64,000 bases of DNA from CAMLJR01 sp964500675 (GCA_964500675.1 CAZCNY010000007.1:62001-126000); one strand, 5' to 3'. Shown: positions 44,021 to 53,172, counted from the stretch's first letter. The notes: generated by a model from the sequence alone, not told the origin. Numbers and translations are program-made.

Positions 44021-44776
44021 ATGGCGGAAAACAAACGCATTGCGCTGGTGACTGGCGGCGGTGTCGGCATGGGCGCGGCGGCGTGTCAGCGTTTCGCCAG
44101 AGATGGCATGGCGGTGGCTGTGCTCGATATCAACGGTGATGCCGCTGCAAGCGTGGCGGCTGCAATCAATGCGGCTGGCGGTCGAGCACTGGCGGTTGTC
44201 GCGGATGTCTCCGATCGAGCGCAGGTGGAAATTGCCGTCGATAAAATTCGCGCAGCGCTCGGCCCGATTACCGTGTTGGTAAATAACGCCGGGGTCGAGA
44301 GCTTTATGCCATTTGAGGAAATCGGCGACGATACCTGGGATCGGTTGATGGCGGTCAATCTCAAGGGTGCGTACATCGTCACCCAGGTTGTGCTGCCGGA
44401 TATGTTCGCGTGCGGCTGGGGACGAATAATCAACATCTCTTCGTTCGGTGCGCAAATCGGCGCGCCGACGATGGTGCATTACTCGGCATCGAAAGGCGGC
44501 ATTATTTCTATGACAAGATCGCTGGCATTAGAACTCGGTCGAAGAGGTATTACCGTGAATTCAATTGCGCCAGGCTTCATCGATACGCCGATGGCGCGTC
44601 GAGCGATAGCGGGTAATAAATTTCCTATGCCCATCGAGGACATGCTCAAGTCATATCCCATTCCGCGTTTGGGAAAACCGGAGGAAGTGGCGGCGGCCTG
44701 CGCGTTTTTCGCCTCCGAAGAGGCGGGATATATCACCGCGCAACTGTTGGGTGTTAATGGCGGAACGGCGGTTTAG
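44021..44776 (+). CDS. SDR family NAD(P)-dependent oxidoreductase
   Basis: The 251-residue classical short-chain dehydrogenase has the cofactor motif VTGGGVGMGAAACQRFA (about residues 10-26), NNAGVESFMPFE, the catalytic Ser in INISSFGAQIGAP, and YSASKGG with the catalytic Tyr and Lys. It ends with an MAR...PEEVAAACAFFASEEAG and TAQLLGVNGG tail typical of FabG-like enzymes. The substrate is unknown. It follows the LLM gene by 28 bases with AGGGGATT as ribosome site. Confidence 0.88.
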   Translation: MAENKRIALVTGGGVGMGAAACQRFARDGMAVAVLDINGDAAASVAAAINAAGGRALAVVADVSDRAQVEIAVDKIRAALGPITVLVNNAGVESFMPFEEIGDDTWDRLMAVNLKGAYIVTQVVLPDMFACGWGRIINISSFGAQIGAPTMVHYSASKGGIISMTRSLALELGRRGITVNSIAPGFIDTPMARRAIAGNKFPMPIEDMLKSYPIPRLGKPEEVAAACAFFASEEAGYITAQLLGVNGGTAV

Positions 44777-44841
44777 TTTCGTCAATCGATTGAAACGCAC
44801 AGGCTCCTATCGAAGCTGTGTCGAAAAACTACCCAGTAAAA

Positions 44842-44970
44842 TTAGCTCTTAGGGTAAAACGAAACATCGGCACTCGCGCGGAAATTGACTACACGCAGTC
44901 CGGCGGGACCGGCCGCAAAACCGTAGTAGGTATTGCCGGGAATATAATGGGATGTACTCGCTTGCGCCAT
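44842..44970 (-). CDS. 42-residue cupin-tail-like protein
   Basis: The minus strand encodes MAQASTSHYIPGNTYYGFAA, then GPAGLRVVNFRASADVSFYP and KS. GAGGAG lies nine bases before the ATG. The middle resembles the last two strands of a cupin (pattern W-Y-I-P-x-N-T-x-Y-G-F...G-P-x-G-x-R...N-F-R). Either it is a real small protein or a truncated end of a cupin gene that kept a start signal. It lies 36 bases after the F420-type LLM gene on the same strand, so it is probably the last gene of that operon. Confidence 0.55.
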   Translation of the reverse strand: MAQASTSHYIPGNTYYGFAAGPAGLRVVNFRASADVSFYPKS

Positions 44971-45005
44971 AATTCATAACTCCTCGGGAACTAGACACGA
45001 TTACA

Positions 45006-45914
45006 TCAAAGTTTTGCAATCACCTCCGCTCCAAACCGCGCGGCGTTATCGCACCATTCCGCGCGCGTTTTGCCATCGATGCTGATGCCCGCGCCGATCA
45101 CGCCCATTTCCTTGAATTTGCCGATCTTGTCGATGAGTTGTGGCGGAGTCCATTTTTCTCCCGGTTGCGTGATGCTGGCGAGAAATATCTGCGGCAGGTT
45201 GTTGCGTCCGACTTTTTCGCAGTGTTCGCGCATGTAAGCGATGCCGTCGGCGAGGTCGAGTTCGCTGGTCATCGCGGCGGTGCGTGCGGTCGATGAGACT
45301 TGTGCGGGCGTGAAGAAGGGATTCCAGCCGTCGGCCATTTCGACGACGCGGCGAATCGCGCGTTTGGAATTGCCGCCGATATAGAGAAGCGGATGCGGCG
45401 TTTGCACCGGACGCGGACGCATGCGATTGCCGCGCGCGCTGTAGCCGGTGCCTTCGAAATTAAATTCTTCGCCGGTCCACGCGAGCTTCATCGCTTGCAG
45501 ATATTCATCCATGGTTTCGTTGCGGCGTTCGAAATCTGCGCCGAGCGCGAAATATTCGCCTTTCAAATAACCCGCACCGAAGCTCAACGTTAAACGGCCG
45601 TTGGAAAATACATCGAGCGTCGCCGCTGCGCGCGCGACAATGAATGGATTGCGATACGGCAAAACTAAAATGCCGGTTTGCAGGCGCAATTTTTTCGTGT
45701 GCGCGGCGACGAGGCTCAGCATCACGAACGGATCTTGCGCATCGTGGCCGCCGGCATCGAGCCACTTGGCCGTCGGGCAGGGATGGTCGGTGACATTGCC
45801 GCCATTAAATCCAGCGCGCTCTACCGTTTGGCTGATTTCGGCAACCGCATCCATGGTGAGAAATTCTTGCGGAGCAAACGTGTGATCGAAGGGGAGCGTT
45901 ACGTTGAGTTTCAT
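45006..45914 (-). CDS. LLM class F420-type oxidoreductase
   Basis: The 302-residue luciferase-like protein resembles the subfamily of probable F420-dependent oxidoreductases (the Rv2161c-like group). It has GFNGGNVTDHPCPTAKWLDA, then HDAQDPFVMLSLVAAHTKKL, LQTGILVLPYRNPFIVARAA and the glycine-rich LSFGAGYLKGEYFALGADF. The Asp-His-Pro motif and D-P-F-V-x-L are typical of mycobacterial F420-binding members. ATG at 45914 is the family start; a TTG seven codons earlier is in frame. The previous gene on this strand is an SDR. Confidence 0.85.
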   Translation of the reverse strand: MKLNVTLPFDHTFAPQEFLTMDAVAEISQTVERAGFNGGNVTDHPCPTAKWLDAGGHDAQDPFVMLSLVAAHTKKLRLQTGILVLPYRNPFIVARAAATLDVFSNGRLTLSFGAGYLKGEYFALGADFERRNETMDEYLQAMKLAWTGEEFNFEGTGYSARGNRMRPRPVQTPHPLLYIGGNSKRAIRRVVEMADGWNPFFTPAQVSSTARTAAMTSELDLADGIAYMREHCEKVGRNNLPQIFLASITQPGEKWTPPQLIDKIGKFKEMGVIGAGISIDGKTRAEWCDNAARFGAEVIAKL

Positions 45915-45958
45915 GATGAGTCTCTTTAATTTCAAAAAATCTTTTCGAAAAAAATAAA

Positions 45959-46816
45959 TTAATTTTCAATATCGCCAACCAGCGTCCACTTGCCCGCTTT
46001 GTTGCGAATCCATCCGCTCGATGCCCAGGTGCCGCCATCGACGGGAATCACGGTGCCCGTCACGTATTCGCTCATTTTCGAGGCGAGAAATACCGCGACA
46101 TTGCCGCACTCGGTATCGATGCCGGGACGGCTGAGTGGAATGCGACGCGCGGTGGCGTCGGCTTGCGCAGGTGTCGGTTGAATCCATGTCGAAGGATCGA
46201 CCGGGCCTTTGATATTGCCGCTGAGTCCTGGCGTTAGGGTGTAATCGGGCGCAATCGCGTTGACGCGAATACCGTGATCGGCAAGCTCCAGTGCGAGCGA
46301 GCGCGTGAAATTGAGCATGCCGGCTTTACATGCGGCGTACACGGAAAAATACGGCGCCGCGCGCGATGCCTCGATACTCGCGACGTTGATAATGGCGCCG
46401 CCGCGTTTGCCATCGATGATGTGCGGCGCTGCCGCGGACGTTGCCGCGAGCATGCTGACTAAATTCAAATCGATCGCGCGGCGCCACGCGCGTTCGGATT
46501 GCTCGATAAACGGTTTGGGTGCGACACCGCCGGCGTTGTTGACGAGAATATCGATGCGCCCGAAATGTTTGTGCGTGCTTTCGACCATCACGCGAATCTG
46601 ATCGGTGTCGGTGACGTCGGTCGTCACGGGCAACGCTGCGCGTCCCATTTCGCGCACACGCGCCGCCGTTTCCTCGCAGCGCTCGGGAACGATATCGGCG
46701 ATGACAATATTTGCGCCCGCCGCTGCGAACGCGAGTGCAATCGCTCTGCCGATGCCGCCACCGCCGCCGGTGACGATGGCGACTTGATCCGTTAAAAGTA
46801 TGTCGGTTGTCTGCAA
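45959..46816 (-). CDS. SDR family oxidoreductase, TTG start
   Basis: The 285-residue short-chain dehydrogenase has VTGGGGGIGRAIALAFAAAG (residues about 15-34), NNAGGVAPKPFIEQ, the catalytic Ser in INVASIEASRAAPYFS and the Tyr-x-x-x-Lys pair VYAACKAGML, and a C-terminal GTVIPVDGGTWAS. The start codon appears to be TTG at 46816 (GAGAG nine bases before); no in-frame ATG precedes the cofactor site. It precedes the F420-type LLM gene by 44 bases on the same strand. Confidence 0.87.
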   Translation of the reverse strand: MQTTDILLTDQVAIVTGGGGGIGRAIALAFAAAGANIVIADIVPERCEETAARVREMGRAALPVTTDVTDTDQIRVMVESTHKHFGRIDILVNNAGGVAPKPFIEQSERAWRRAIDLNLVSMLAATSAAAPHIIDGKRGGAIINVASIEASRAAPYFSVYAACKAGMLNFTRSLALELADHGIRVNAIAPDYTLTPGLSGNIKGPVDPSTWIQPTPAQADATARRIPLSRPGIDTECGNVAVFLASKMSEYVTGTVIPVDGGTWASSGWIRNKAGKWTLVGDIEN

Positions 46817-46828
46817 AATAAAATTCTC

Positions 46829-46863
46829 TCAAACTAAACCAAATCAAACCAAATCAAATCAAG
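46829..46863 (-). repeat. Short AAATC/AAACC tandem repeat in an intergenic leader
   Basis: The plus strand carries ACTAAACCAAATCAAACCAA then ATCAAATCAAGG, a 5-base unit (CAAAT/CAAAC) repeated about six times. It lies between the unknown gene at 46893 and the SDR, upstream of the SDR ribosome site. It may be a slippage-prone tract in the 5' leader. Confidence 0.6.
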
Positions 46864-46892
46864 GCGAATGTCGGTGCTGTCAGCAAATAGCA

Positions 46893-47975
46893 TCAGCCAA
46901 TAGTCGTCAGACTTTCATGTGATGAGCGCTCCATCATGCCATAGGCGGTTTGATCATCCCAGGTATAACGCACGCCCGTTTGCTGCAAGTTGAGGCCGCC
47001 GATATCGGGATTGCCGACGCGGAACGTCGACAACGCCGTCACGCCTTTGATGCGCGTAATGCCTAAATCGGATTCGAGTTCCAATGATGCATCGTCGCCT
47101 TCGCCGATAATACGGCGCAGCCACGGAATTTTCACGGCGCGCGCAGGATGCATTTTGCCATCTTGAAAAATATAACCCTCGTTCAATGCGGTGCCATCTT
47201 CGCGCGGCGGATAAGTGATATAGCCGAACGCGCGGCCATCGGGAAATACCGCGGATTGCCAGCAGTGCCCGCGAAAGCCGCCGAGTGGGCGCACGCTCTG
47301 GCGTTTAATGCGTAATCCAGAGCCTTTGAATTCACGCTCTTTGCCATCGAGATAAATCTCTTTACCATCAACAGAAAAAAAACCGCGCGCGCGAAATAAT
47401 TGTTCGAAGCGCCAGCCGATGCCCATGTACGCGGCTTCGGCAGCTTCCTTCTCCGACATTTTCGCCACTTTCTCCGGCGAAAAATCCTGCACCCACGCCG
47501 GCGTGACCATTTCCAATTCGACGTCGAAACGCACCTGCGTGCGCTTGTTCGGATCGATGGTTTTGTGAATTTGCTGATCCACAGTGCCATCGATTGCGCT
47601 GCCATCGAAGGTCATGCGCCATTTGCGAAATGGCTCTAAGCACTGAAATGCAATCGGCCCGGCACCTAAGATTGCGGGTTTGCCGCTGGCATCGAAAGGC
47701 GAATGCGCAGCGCCCATACCGGCGCCATTCAAAATGCGTCCGCCCGCAATAGCAAAATTGCCTTGCACGCGACGGTTGTCCCACGACGACGCTTCGGCTT
47801 CGATGCCGACACGCGGAAACGCGAACGCGCCGTTTTCTTCGTACAGCCATACCGATGTGCTCTCGCGCATGTCTGGATTCGCGGGTTTTTCCGCAAAAAA
47901 TAAATCGTGCTCGGGTGTGAGCCCATTCATCATTTGTTCGAGTGCTATTTGTTTGGGTGTTAAGGACATTTTCAT
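46893..47975 (-). CDS. Unknown protein encoded next to a sulfotransferase
   Basis: The 360-residue protein is not a family I can name. It is soluble, with no signal peptide, beta-rich and aromatic. Motifs include GAGPIAFQCLEPFRKWRMTF, IKRQSVRPLGGFRGHCWQSA and FPDGRAFGYITYPPREDG, which vaguely recall lipocalin-like or CrtC/AttH-like two-domain barrels that bind hydrophobic ligands; that is a guess. The ATG at 47975 overlaps the sulfotransferase stop by four bases. Its neighbours (sulfotransferase, SDR, F420-type LLM) suggest a role in modifying a lipid- or steroid-like compound. Confidence 0.7.
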   Translation of the reverse strand: MKMSLTPKQIALEQMMNGLTPEHDLFFAEKPANPDMRESTSVWLYEENGAFAFPRVGIEAEASSWDNRRVQGNFAIAGGRILNGAGMGAAHSPFDASGKPAILGAGPIAFQCLEPFRKWRMTFDGSAIDGTVDQQIHKTIDPNKRTQVRFDVELEMVTPAWVQDFSPEKVAKMSEKEAAEAAYMGIGWRFEQLFRARGFFSVDGKEIYLDGKEREFKGSGLRIKRQSVRPLGGFRGHCWQSAVFPDGRAFGYITYPPREDGTALNEGYIFQDGKMHPARAVKIPWLRRIIGEGDDASLELESDLGITRIKGVTALSTFRVGNPDIGGLNLQQTGVRYTWDDQTAYGMMERSSHESLTTIG

Positions 47976-49102
47976 TTTCCCCGCTTGGTCCACGCCGTCA
48001 TGCGCGCGACATAATCCGAAAATAATTCGCGCACCTGATTGAGATCGACACCGTAAGCGCTCGCTTCTTTTTTTGAACTCGGTTCGCGATTTTCCGAATT
48101 CTGCTTCCACCAGCGCGCCATATTGGTTTCGAACTCGGCGCTGATCGGTTCGCCGAGCCAGTCATATAAACCGCGCACTTCGCGGATGGGGTCTTCGTGC
48201 ATGGCGCGAAAATGAATATCGTAGAAACGTGCGTTATGGTTGGCCGCGTCGCGGAATTTCAGCGCGCGCTTCATTCCCTCGGACCACTGCCGAATATTCA
48301 GCTCCGCCACCGAAGCGATATCGAGATGTTCGGTGAATTTGCCGATGATATCGGCATACACTTCGATCACCGACAGCATGACATCGGTGGGGTCGCGGTG
48401 CGTCATCACAAAACGCGCATCGGGAAAAGCGTTGTTGAGATGATCCAGATAAATTAAATGCGTCGGGCATTTGAGCCGCCACGATTTTTCCGGCATGCGC
48501 CACTGCAATAATTTCAGCGCGCGGCGCTCGTACAGATACGTCGATGTCAGATCGGCGTCGAGCAGCCAATCGGCGTAAGATGGAATTTGCGCGAACGCGA
48601 TAAATATTTGCGATTTAAAATCGAGAGCCATTAAATCCTGACATTCTGCGGGCGCGTCTGCGCCGGAGGGCACGTGCGTTTTCAATCCGGTTGCGCGCTG
48701 CATCGCGGCGTCGTGATCGATTTTTGTATTTGCCAGGCAGGGCGGTGGGCACGGTTGCGCTGCTTCCATTCTGCGCAGCGAACGCGCGTTGGGATCTTCC
48801 GCCAACAGAAATGACAGTACCGTCGAGCCCGTGCGCGGCAGGCTGATGCCGATCAGCGGCGCCTTGATCGACACCGCGTCGATTTCCGGATATCGGCGAT
48901 ACCAGTCTTCAATTTGCAAACGCTGCTTGAGATGGTTGAGGATGCGCTCGCGCAGAATCTTGTCGCCGAGTGCATTGAGTTTCGCCTCGTTATTCAGCGC
49001 ATCGACGAGAATTTCGAGACCTTCGAGGAACGTGTCCGCGCCGAAATCGTTGAGCCCGGTTTCAGCTTTGGCGATATCGAGCAACGTTTTATATCCTTCC
49101 AC
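47972..49102 (-). CDS. Sulfotransferase family protein
   Basis: The 376-residue protein has the PAPS 5'-phosphosulfate loop IGISLPRTGSTVLSFLLAED (about residues 79-98) and the 3'-phosphate site MTHRDPTDVMLSVIEVYADI, so it probably transfers sulfate from PAPS to an alcohol or sugar. The acceptor is unknown. I prefer GTG at 49102 (MEGYKTLL) because AGGAG lies seven bases upstream; the ATG five codons earlier contains that AGGAG inside it. It heads a five-gene minus-strand operon with coupled starts. Confidence 0.85.
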   Translation of the reverse strand: MEGYKTLLDIAKAETGLNDFGADTFLEGLEILVDALNNEAKLNALGDKILRERILNHLKQRLQIEDWYRRYPEIDAVSIKAPLIGISLPRTGSTVLSFLLAEDPNARSLRRMEAAQPCPPPCLANTKIDHDAAMQRATGLKTHVPSGADAPAECQDLMALDFKSQIFIAFAQIPSYADWLLDADLTSTYLYERRALKLLQWRMPEKSWRLKCPTHLIYLDHLNNAFPDARFVMTHRDPTDVMLSVIEVYADIIGKFTEHLDIASVAELNIRQWSEGMKRALKFRDAANHNARFYDIHFRAMHEDPIREVRGLYDWLGEPISAEFETNMARWWKQNSENREPSSKKEASAYGVDLNQVRELFSDYVARMTAWTKRGK

Positions 49103-49237
49103 GGTCGAGCTCCTCATTGCGTCGGGTAGGTGAAGAGGTTACCTAATTTTAGCGAGTATCGTTATTAAGGTTCGTTAATCATTAAACTCCGCTAAGATTT
49201 ACGCGGCATTTTCAGAACAACGGCAAAGGAGTTAGCC

Positions 49238-50923
49238 ATGGCAGATACCAAACAAAGACTGGTCCAGGATGATGGACAGGTTAAGCGCCCCATGGTGGGC
49301 TGGTACGACCCCGGCCAATTAATTCAAACCGCGGTTTCCGTTGTCGTCTCGACATGCTTCGGCCGCCACGCCGATTTTCGACTCATGGAAGCGTTGGCCG
49401 TCAACAGCGAAGTGCATCGTTTCGATGAGTGCATCGATGGCGCATTTTGGTTTGATTATACCGCCGACGCCGGTGACGGCTGGAATTCCAGTTATGCCGT
49501 CGCGTATTGGCTGGCGCAACCGACACTGCATCTGCGCGATGAAAACGGCGGTGAACACCGTACCGAGCGCGGAAAAATTCTCGTGTTCGGCGGCGATGAG
49601 GTGTATCCCGTTGCGAGCCGATCGGCCTATCAAGAAAAATTGATCGATGTCTACGAGGCAGCGCTGGCGCAAACGCCCGAAAAAAATTCGCCGACGGTAT
49701 TCGCGATTCCGGGCAATCACGATTGGTACGACAGCCTCGCCGCGTTCATGCGTTTGTTTTGTTCCGAGCGCTGGTTCGGCGGGTGGCGGACGCAACAAAA
49801 GGCGAGTTATTTCGCCGCGAAATTGCCGCGCGGCTGGTGGCTGATCGGCACCGATATTCAATTGGATTCCGATATCGACGATGCACAGGTGCGATTTCTG
49901 CGCAGCGTCGCGGAGCAAATGCAAGAACGCGATCGCATCATTCTCTGTGTTGCGGAACCGCATTGGATTTACGCAAAAGCGTACGGCATCGACGACAAGG
50001 ATTACAACGAAAGCAATCTCGCCTTCATCGAGGAAAAGATTTTCAAGCGCAAGATAGCCGCTTTTGTCGCGGGCGATCTGCATCATTATCGCCGGCATGC
50101 GGCGCCCGACGGCGTGCAGAAAATTACCGCGGGGGGTGGCGGCGCGTTTTTGCATCCCACGCACGGACCCGATGTGGAAAATCTCGCCGACGATTTCAAG
50201 CTGGCGAAAAGTTTTCCCGACCAGAAAATTTCGCGCCGCCTGGCGTGGCGCAATGCAATGTTTCCGGCGCTCAACCCGACGTTCGGCGTGGTCACGGGAA
50301 TTTTGTATCTGCTCACCGGGTGGGCTACGCATTTGGATTTATCCACGTATTCGTTGCGCGAGATAAAACCGGCGCTCGGCGCATCGGTGAACAAAGCGCT
50401 GAATGAACCGCTCGCGGCATTTTGGATAACGCTGGTATTTCTCGGGTTTTATTTGTTCACCGATACGCACTCGAAATGGTATCGCTATAGCGCGGGTACG
50501 CTGCATGGCCTCGCTCATTTGCTGGCGGTATTTAGCCTCGGTTGGCTCAGCAGTAAATTGACCGTAACGCTGCTCGGTTTCGCCTTCGGTTCGACGGCGC
50601 AATTGTTGAGTGCGGGGCTTGCGATGTTTATCGGCGGTTGGCTGGCGGGTTCGATCATCATGGGGCTGTATCTGCTGATTTCGCTGAATGGCTTCAAGCA
50701 TCACACCAACGAGGCCTTTTCGTCGCTGAAGATCGAGGACTGGAAAAATTTTCTGCGCATGAAAATCGATGCCGATGGCAGTTTGACGATTTTCGCGGTG
50801 GGCTTGCGACGCGTGCCGCGCCGATGGAAAAAAATCGGCGAGCCCGGCGCGCGCAGCTGTATCATTCCCGATGATAAAAGCGCAACCGAGCCGCATCTGA
50901 TCGATAAGGTCGTGCTTAGATGA
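49238..50923 (+). CDS. Metallophosphoesterase with C-terminal membrane domain
   Basis: The 561-residue protein has a calcineurin-like phosphoesterase domain in residues about 100-300: FGGDEVYPVAS, AIPGNHDWYDSL (the GNHD metal ligands) and VAGDLHHYRRHAAPDG (GDxHH). Residues about 340-490 hold four or five membrane helices (PALNPTFGVVTGILYLLTGW and later TALAMFIGGWLAGSI-like stretches). There is no signal peptide. Substrate unknown. AAGGAG precedes the ATG. It opens a plus-strand segment divergent from the sulfotransferase operon. Confidence 0.83.
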   Translation: MADTKQRLVQDDGQVKRPMVGWYDPGQLIQTAVSVVVSTCFGRHADFRLMEALAVNSEVHRFDECIDGAFWFDYTADAGDGWNSSYAVAYWLAQPTLHLRDENGGEHRTERGKILVFGGDEVYPVASRSAYQEKLIDVYEAALAQTPEKNSPTVFAIPGNHDWYDSLAAFMRLFCSERWFGGWRTQQKASYFAAKLPRGWWLIGTDIQLDSDIDDAQVRFLRSVAEQMQERDRIILCVAEPHWIYAKAYGIDDKDYNESNLAFIEEKIFKRKIAAFVAGDLHHYRRHAAPDGVQKITAGGGGAFLHPTHGPDVENLADDFKLAKSFPDQKISRRLAWRNAMFPALNPTFGVVTGILYLLTGWATHLDLSTYSLREIKPALGASVNKALNEPLAAFWITLVFLGFYLFTDTHSKWYRYSAGTLHGLAHLLAVFSLGWLSSKLTVTLLGFAFGSTAQLLSAGLAMFIGGWLAGSIIMGLYLLISLNGFKHHTNEAFSSLKIEDWKNFLRMKIDADGSLTIFAVGLRRVPRRWKKIGEPGARSCIIPDDKSATEPHLIDKVVLR

Positions 50924-50969
50924 GGCGGCGCTTAAATAAAGTTATCCGAAAATAAAAGAGTTCCTCGAT

Positions 50970-52451
50970 ATGCGCTATGTATTGGCGATGGATCAGGGCA
51001 CCACGAGTTCGCGTGCGATCGTATTCGACAGCGCTGCGCGCATCTGTGGAATTGCGCAGCAGGAATATCAGCAGCTGTATCCACGGGCGGGGTGGGTCGA
51101 ACACGATCCCTACGATATTTGGCAGAGCCAGCTCAGCGTTGCGCGACAGGCGCTCACGAAAGCCGGCGTCACCGCGCGCGATATCGCCGCCGTCGGCATC
51201 ACCAATCAGCGCGAAACCACATTGTTGTGGGACCGGCGCAACGGTAAACCGATGGGCAATGCGATCGTCTGGCAGGACCGGCGCACCGCGGATCGTTGCG
51301 CGCAACTGAAACCGCAGCATGAAAAATTATTTCGCGAACGCACGGGGCTGCTGCTCGATCCGTATTTTTCGGGAACCAAACTCGCGTGGTTGCTCGATCA
51401 TCATAAAGATGCGCGCAATCGCGCCGAAAATGGCGAGCTGGCATTTGGCACGGTCGATACCTGGTTGTTATTCAATTTAACGAAAGGCGGATTGCACGCG
51501 ACCGACGTGACGAATGCATCGCGCACTTTGTTGTTCGATATTCACCGCAATTGCTGGGACAGCGACTTGCTTGCGGCGCTCGTCATTCCCGAAAAATTAT
51601 TGCCGCGAGTGTTGCCTTCAAGCGCTAAGTTTGGGTACACCGCAGCCGAATTATTCGGCGAGCCGATTTTGATCGGCGGCGTCGCTGGCGATCAGCAAGC
51701 GGCGTTATTTGGTCAAGCTTGTCACGCTCCGGGCATGGTTAAAAATACCTACGGCACGGGTTGTTTCATGCTGATGCAAACCGGCGCGACTGCGTGCGCG
51801 TCGCGACATGGTTTGTTGACGACGAGCGCGGCGCAAATCGACAGCACGCCGATATTCGCGCTTGAAGGCAGCGTATTCATCGGCGGCGCAGTGGTGCAAT
51901 GGTTGCGCGATGGTCTCGGCATCATCAAAAGCTCGAACGAAATCGAAGCGCTCGCCACTTCTGTGACCGACAGCGGCGGCGTGTATTTCGTGCCCGCATT
52001 CACCGGTCTCGGCTCGCCGCATTGGGATCCGCATGCGCGCGGCACGATATTCGGTTTGACGCGCGGCAGCACGAAAGCGCACATCGCGCGCGCTGCGCTC
52101 GAAGCCATCGGTTATCAATCCGCTGAATTGTTGTTAGCGATGCAACAGGATGCCGGCACACCGATCAAAGAATTGCGCGTCGATGGCGGCGCAAGTGCAA
52201 ATAATTTATTGATGCAACATCAAGCCGATTTACTCGGCGTACCCGTCGTGCGCCCGCGCATTATCGAAACCACCGCGTTGGGTGCGGCGTATCTCGCGGG
52301 ATTAACCGCCGGTGTATGGAGTAACACAGAAGAAATTTCAGCGCATTGGCAAATCGATCGCGTTTTCGAACCGATGCTTTCGCGCGATGAAGCGGCGCAA
52401 CGGATGTTTGATTGGAGTAAGGCGGTGAGCGCGTGTAATCCGTGGAGATAA
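50970..52451 (+). CDS. glpK: Glycerol kinase
   Basis: The 493-residue enzyme phosphorylates glycerol to glycerol 3-phosphate. It begins MRYVLAMDQGTTSSRAIVFD with the ATP-binding DQGTTSSR, and contains VGITNQRETTLLWDRRNGKP, NAIVWQDRRTADRC, GVAGDQQAALFGQACHAPGM with NTYGTGCF, and RVDGGASANNLLMQHQAD. Length is normal. No glpF, glpD or glpR lies beside it, so it stands alone with its upstream neighbour 46 bases away. Confidence 0.96.
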   Translation: MRYVLAMDQGTTSSRAIVFDSAARICGIAQQEYQQLYPRAGWVEHDPYDIWQSQLSVARQALTKAGVTARDIAAVGITNQRETTLLWDRRNGKPMGNAIVWQDRRTADRCAQLKPQHEKLFRERTGLLLDPYFSGTKLAWLLDHHKDARNRAENGELAFGTVDTWLLFNLTKGGLHATDVTNASRTLLFDIHRNCWDSDLLAALVIPEKLLPRVLPSSAKFGYTAAELFGEPILIGGVAGDQQAALFGQACHAPGMVKNTYGTGCFMLMQTGATACASRHGLLTTSAAQIDSTPIFALEGSVFIGGAVVQWLRDGLGIIKSSNEIEALATSVTDSGGVYFVPAFTGLGSPHWDPHARGTIFGLTRGSTKAHIARAALEAIGYQSAELLLAMQQDAGTPIKELRVDGGASANNLLMQHQADLLGVPVVRPRIIETTALGAAYLAGLTAGVWSNTEEISAHWQIDRVFEPMLSRDEAAQRMFDWSKAVSACNPWR

Positions 52452-52452
52452 A

Positions 52453-53172
52453 TCAATTAACCTTTGGCTTTTCGAGATAACATTCTCTTAGTAAGTTTTC
52501 TAATTTAATAAACGTGTCATCGATTAGCTTTTCGGCACCAATCAGTACTCCAACTTTGTCGCCTTTATTAAAGCAGGGTAACTGTTTAACGGCTGCTTCG
52601 GGTAAATAGAACTCAATATTGTCTGTTCCATTGGTAAAGTCGAACCAATGCTCTGCTGTACTGAATTCATTACTGTAGTGATAAACGCCAGCCCTGTATT
52701 CGGCAAGCTTGTTGATCCAACTACTGTGTAGGGACTTTACTGATGCGGCCGTTTTTGGAAATCCGAGATGGTTGTTTCTTAAGGTTTGTTGAAGACTGTT
52801 CCATTTCATGATTTTTGACGTATTTTCTGTAATTATCATCGTTATTAAAGAGGCGGAGTAATCGATCAGCGAAATTAAATTAAAAATAACATCATCAAAG
52901 TTGAATGAGATTGGAAATAGATGGTTAATTGCAGCTGGGTAGATGTCGTCTCGGGTTTTTTGAAGGGAGATCGTATAGATGGCGTTGTTGAGAGTTGCTT
53001 TTAATGCGTTGTAATTCCATTGGACGGCGGATGCTCTATAGGCCACTGCATTGCTTCGCTCGGTTAAGATGGTTCTAGTGGCGGTTGCAGATCCAGAGTA
53101 ATGTTCATTTAAGTGAGTGATCAGATAACCTCTGATTCTATTTTCGTATTTGCGAAACTCTACATCTTGCAT
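52453..53172 (-). CDS. AT-rich orphan protein of unknown function
   Basis: The 239-residue protein is not recognised. It is mostly helical and soluble (for example YPAAINHLFPISFNFDDVIF and NLISLIDYSASLITMIITEN), with no signal peptide. The pattern of helices and a HxxxxR-free helical bundle gives no named family. The gene is markedly AT-rich compared with glpK and ygiQ on either side, a sign of recent transfer. It lies on the minus strand and converges with glpK, two bases after its stop. Confidence 0.55.
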   Translation of the reverse strand: MQDVEFRKYENRIRGYLITHLNEHYSGSATATRTILTERSNAVAYRASAVQWNYNALKATLNNAIYTISLQKTRDDIYPAAINHLFPISFNFDDVIFNLISLIDYSASLITMIITENTSKIMKWNSLQQTLRNNHLGFPKTAASVKSLHSSWINKLAEYRAGVYHYSNEFSTAEHWFDFTNGTDNIEFYLPEAAVKQLPCFNKGDKVGVLIGAEKLIDDTFIKLENLLRECYLEKPKVN

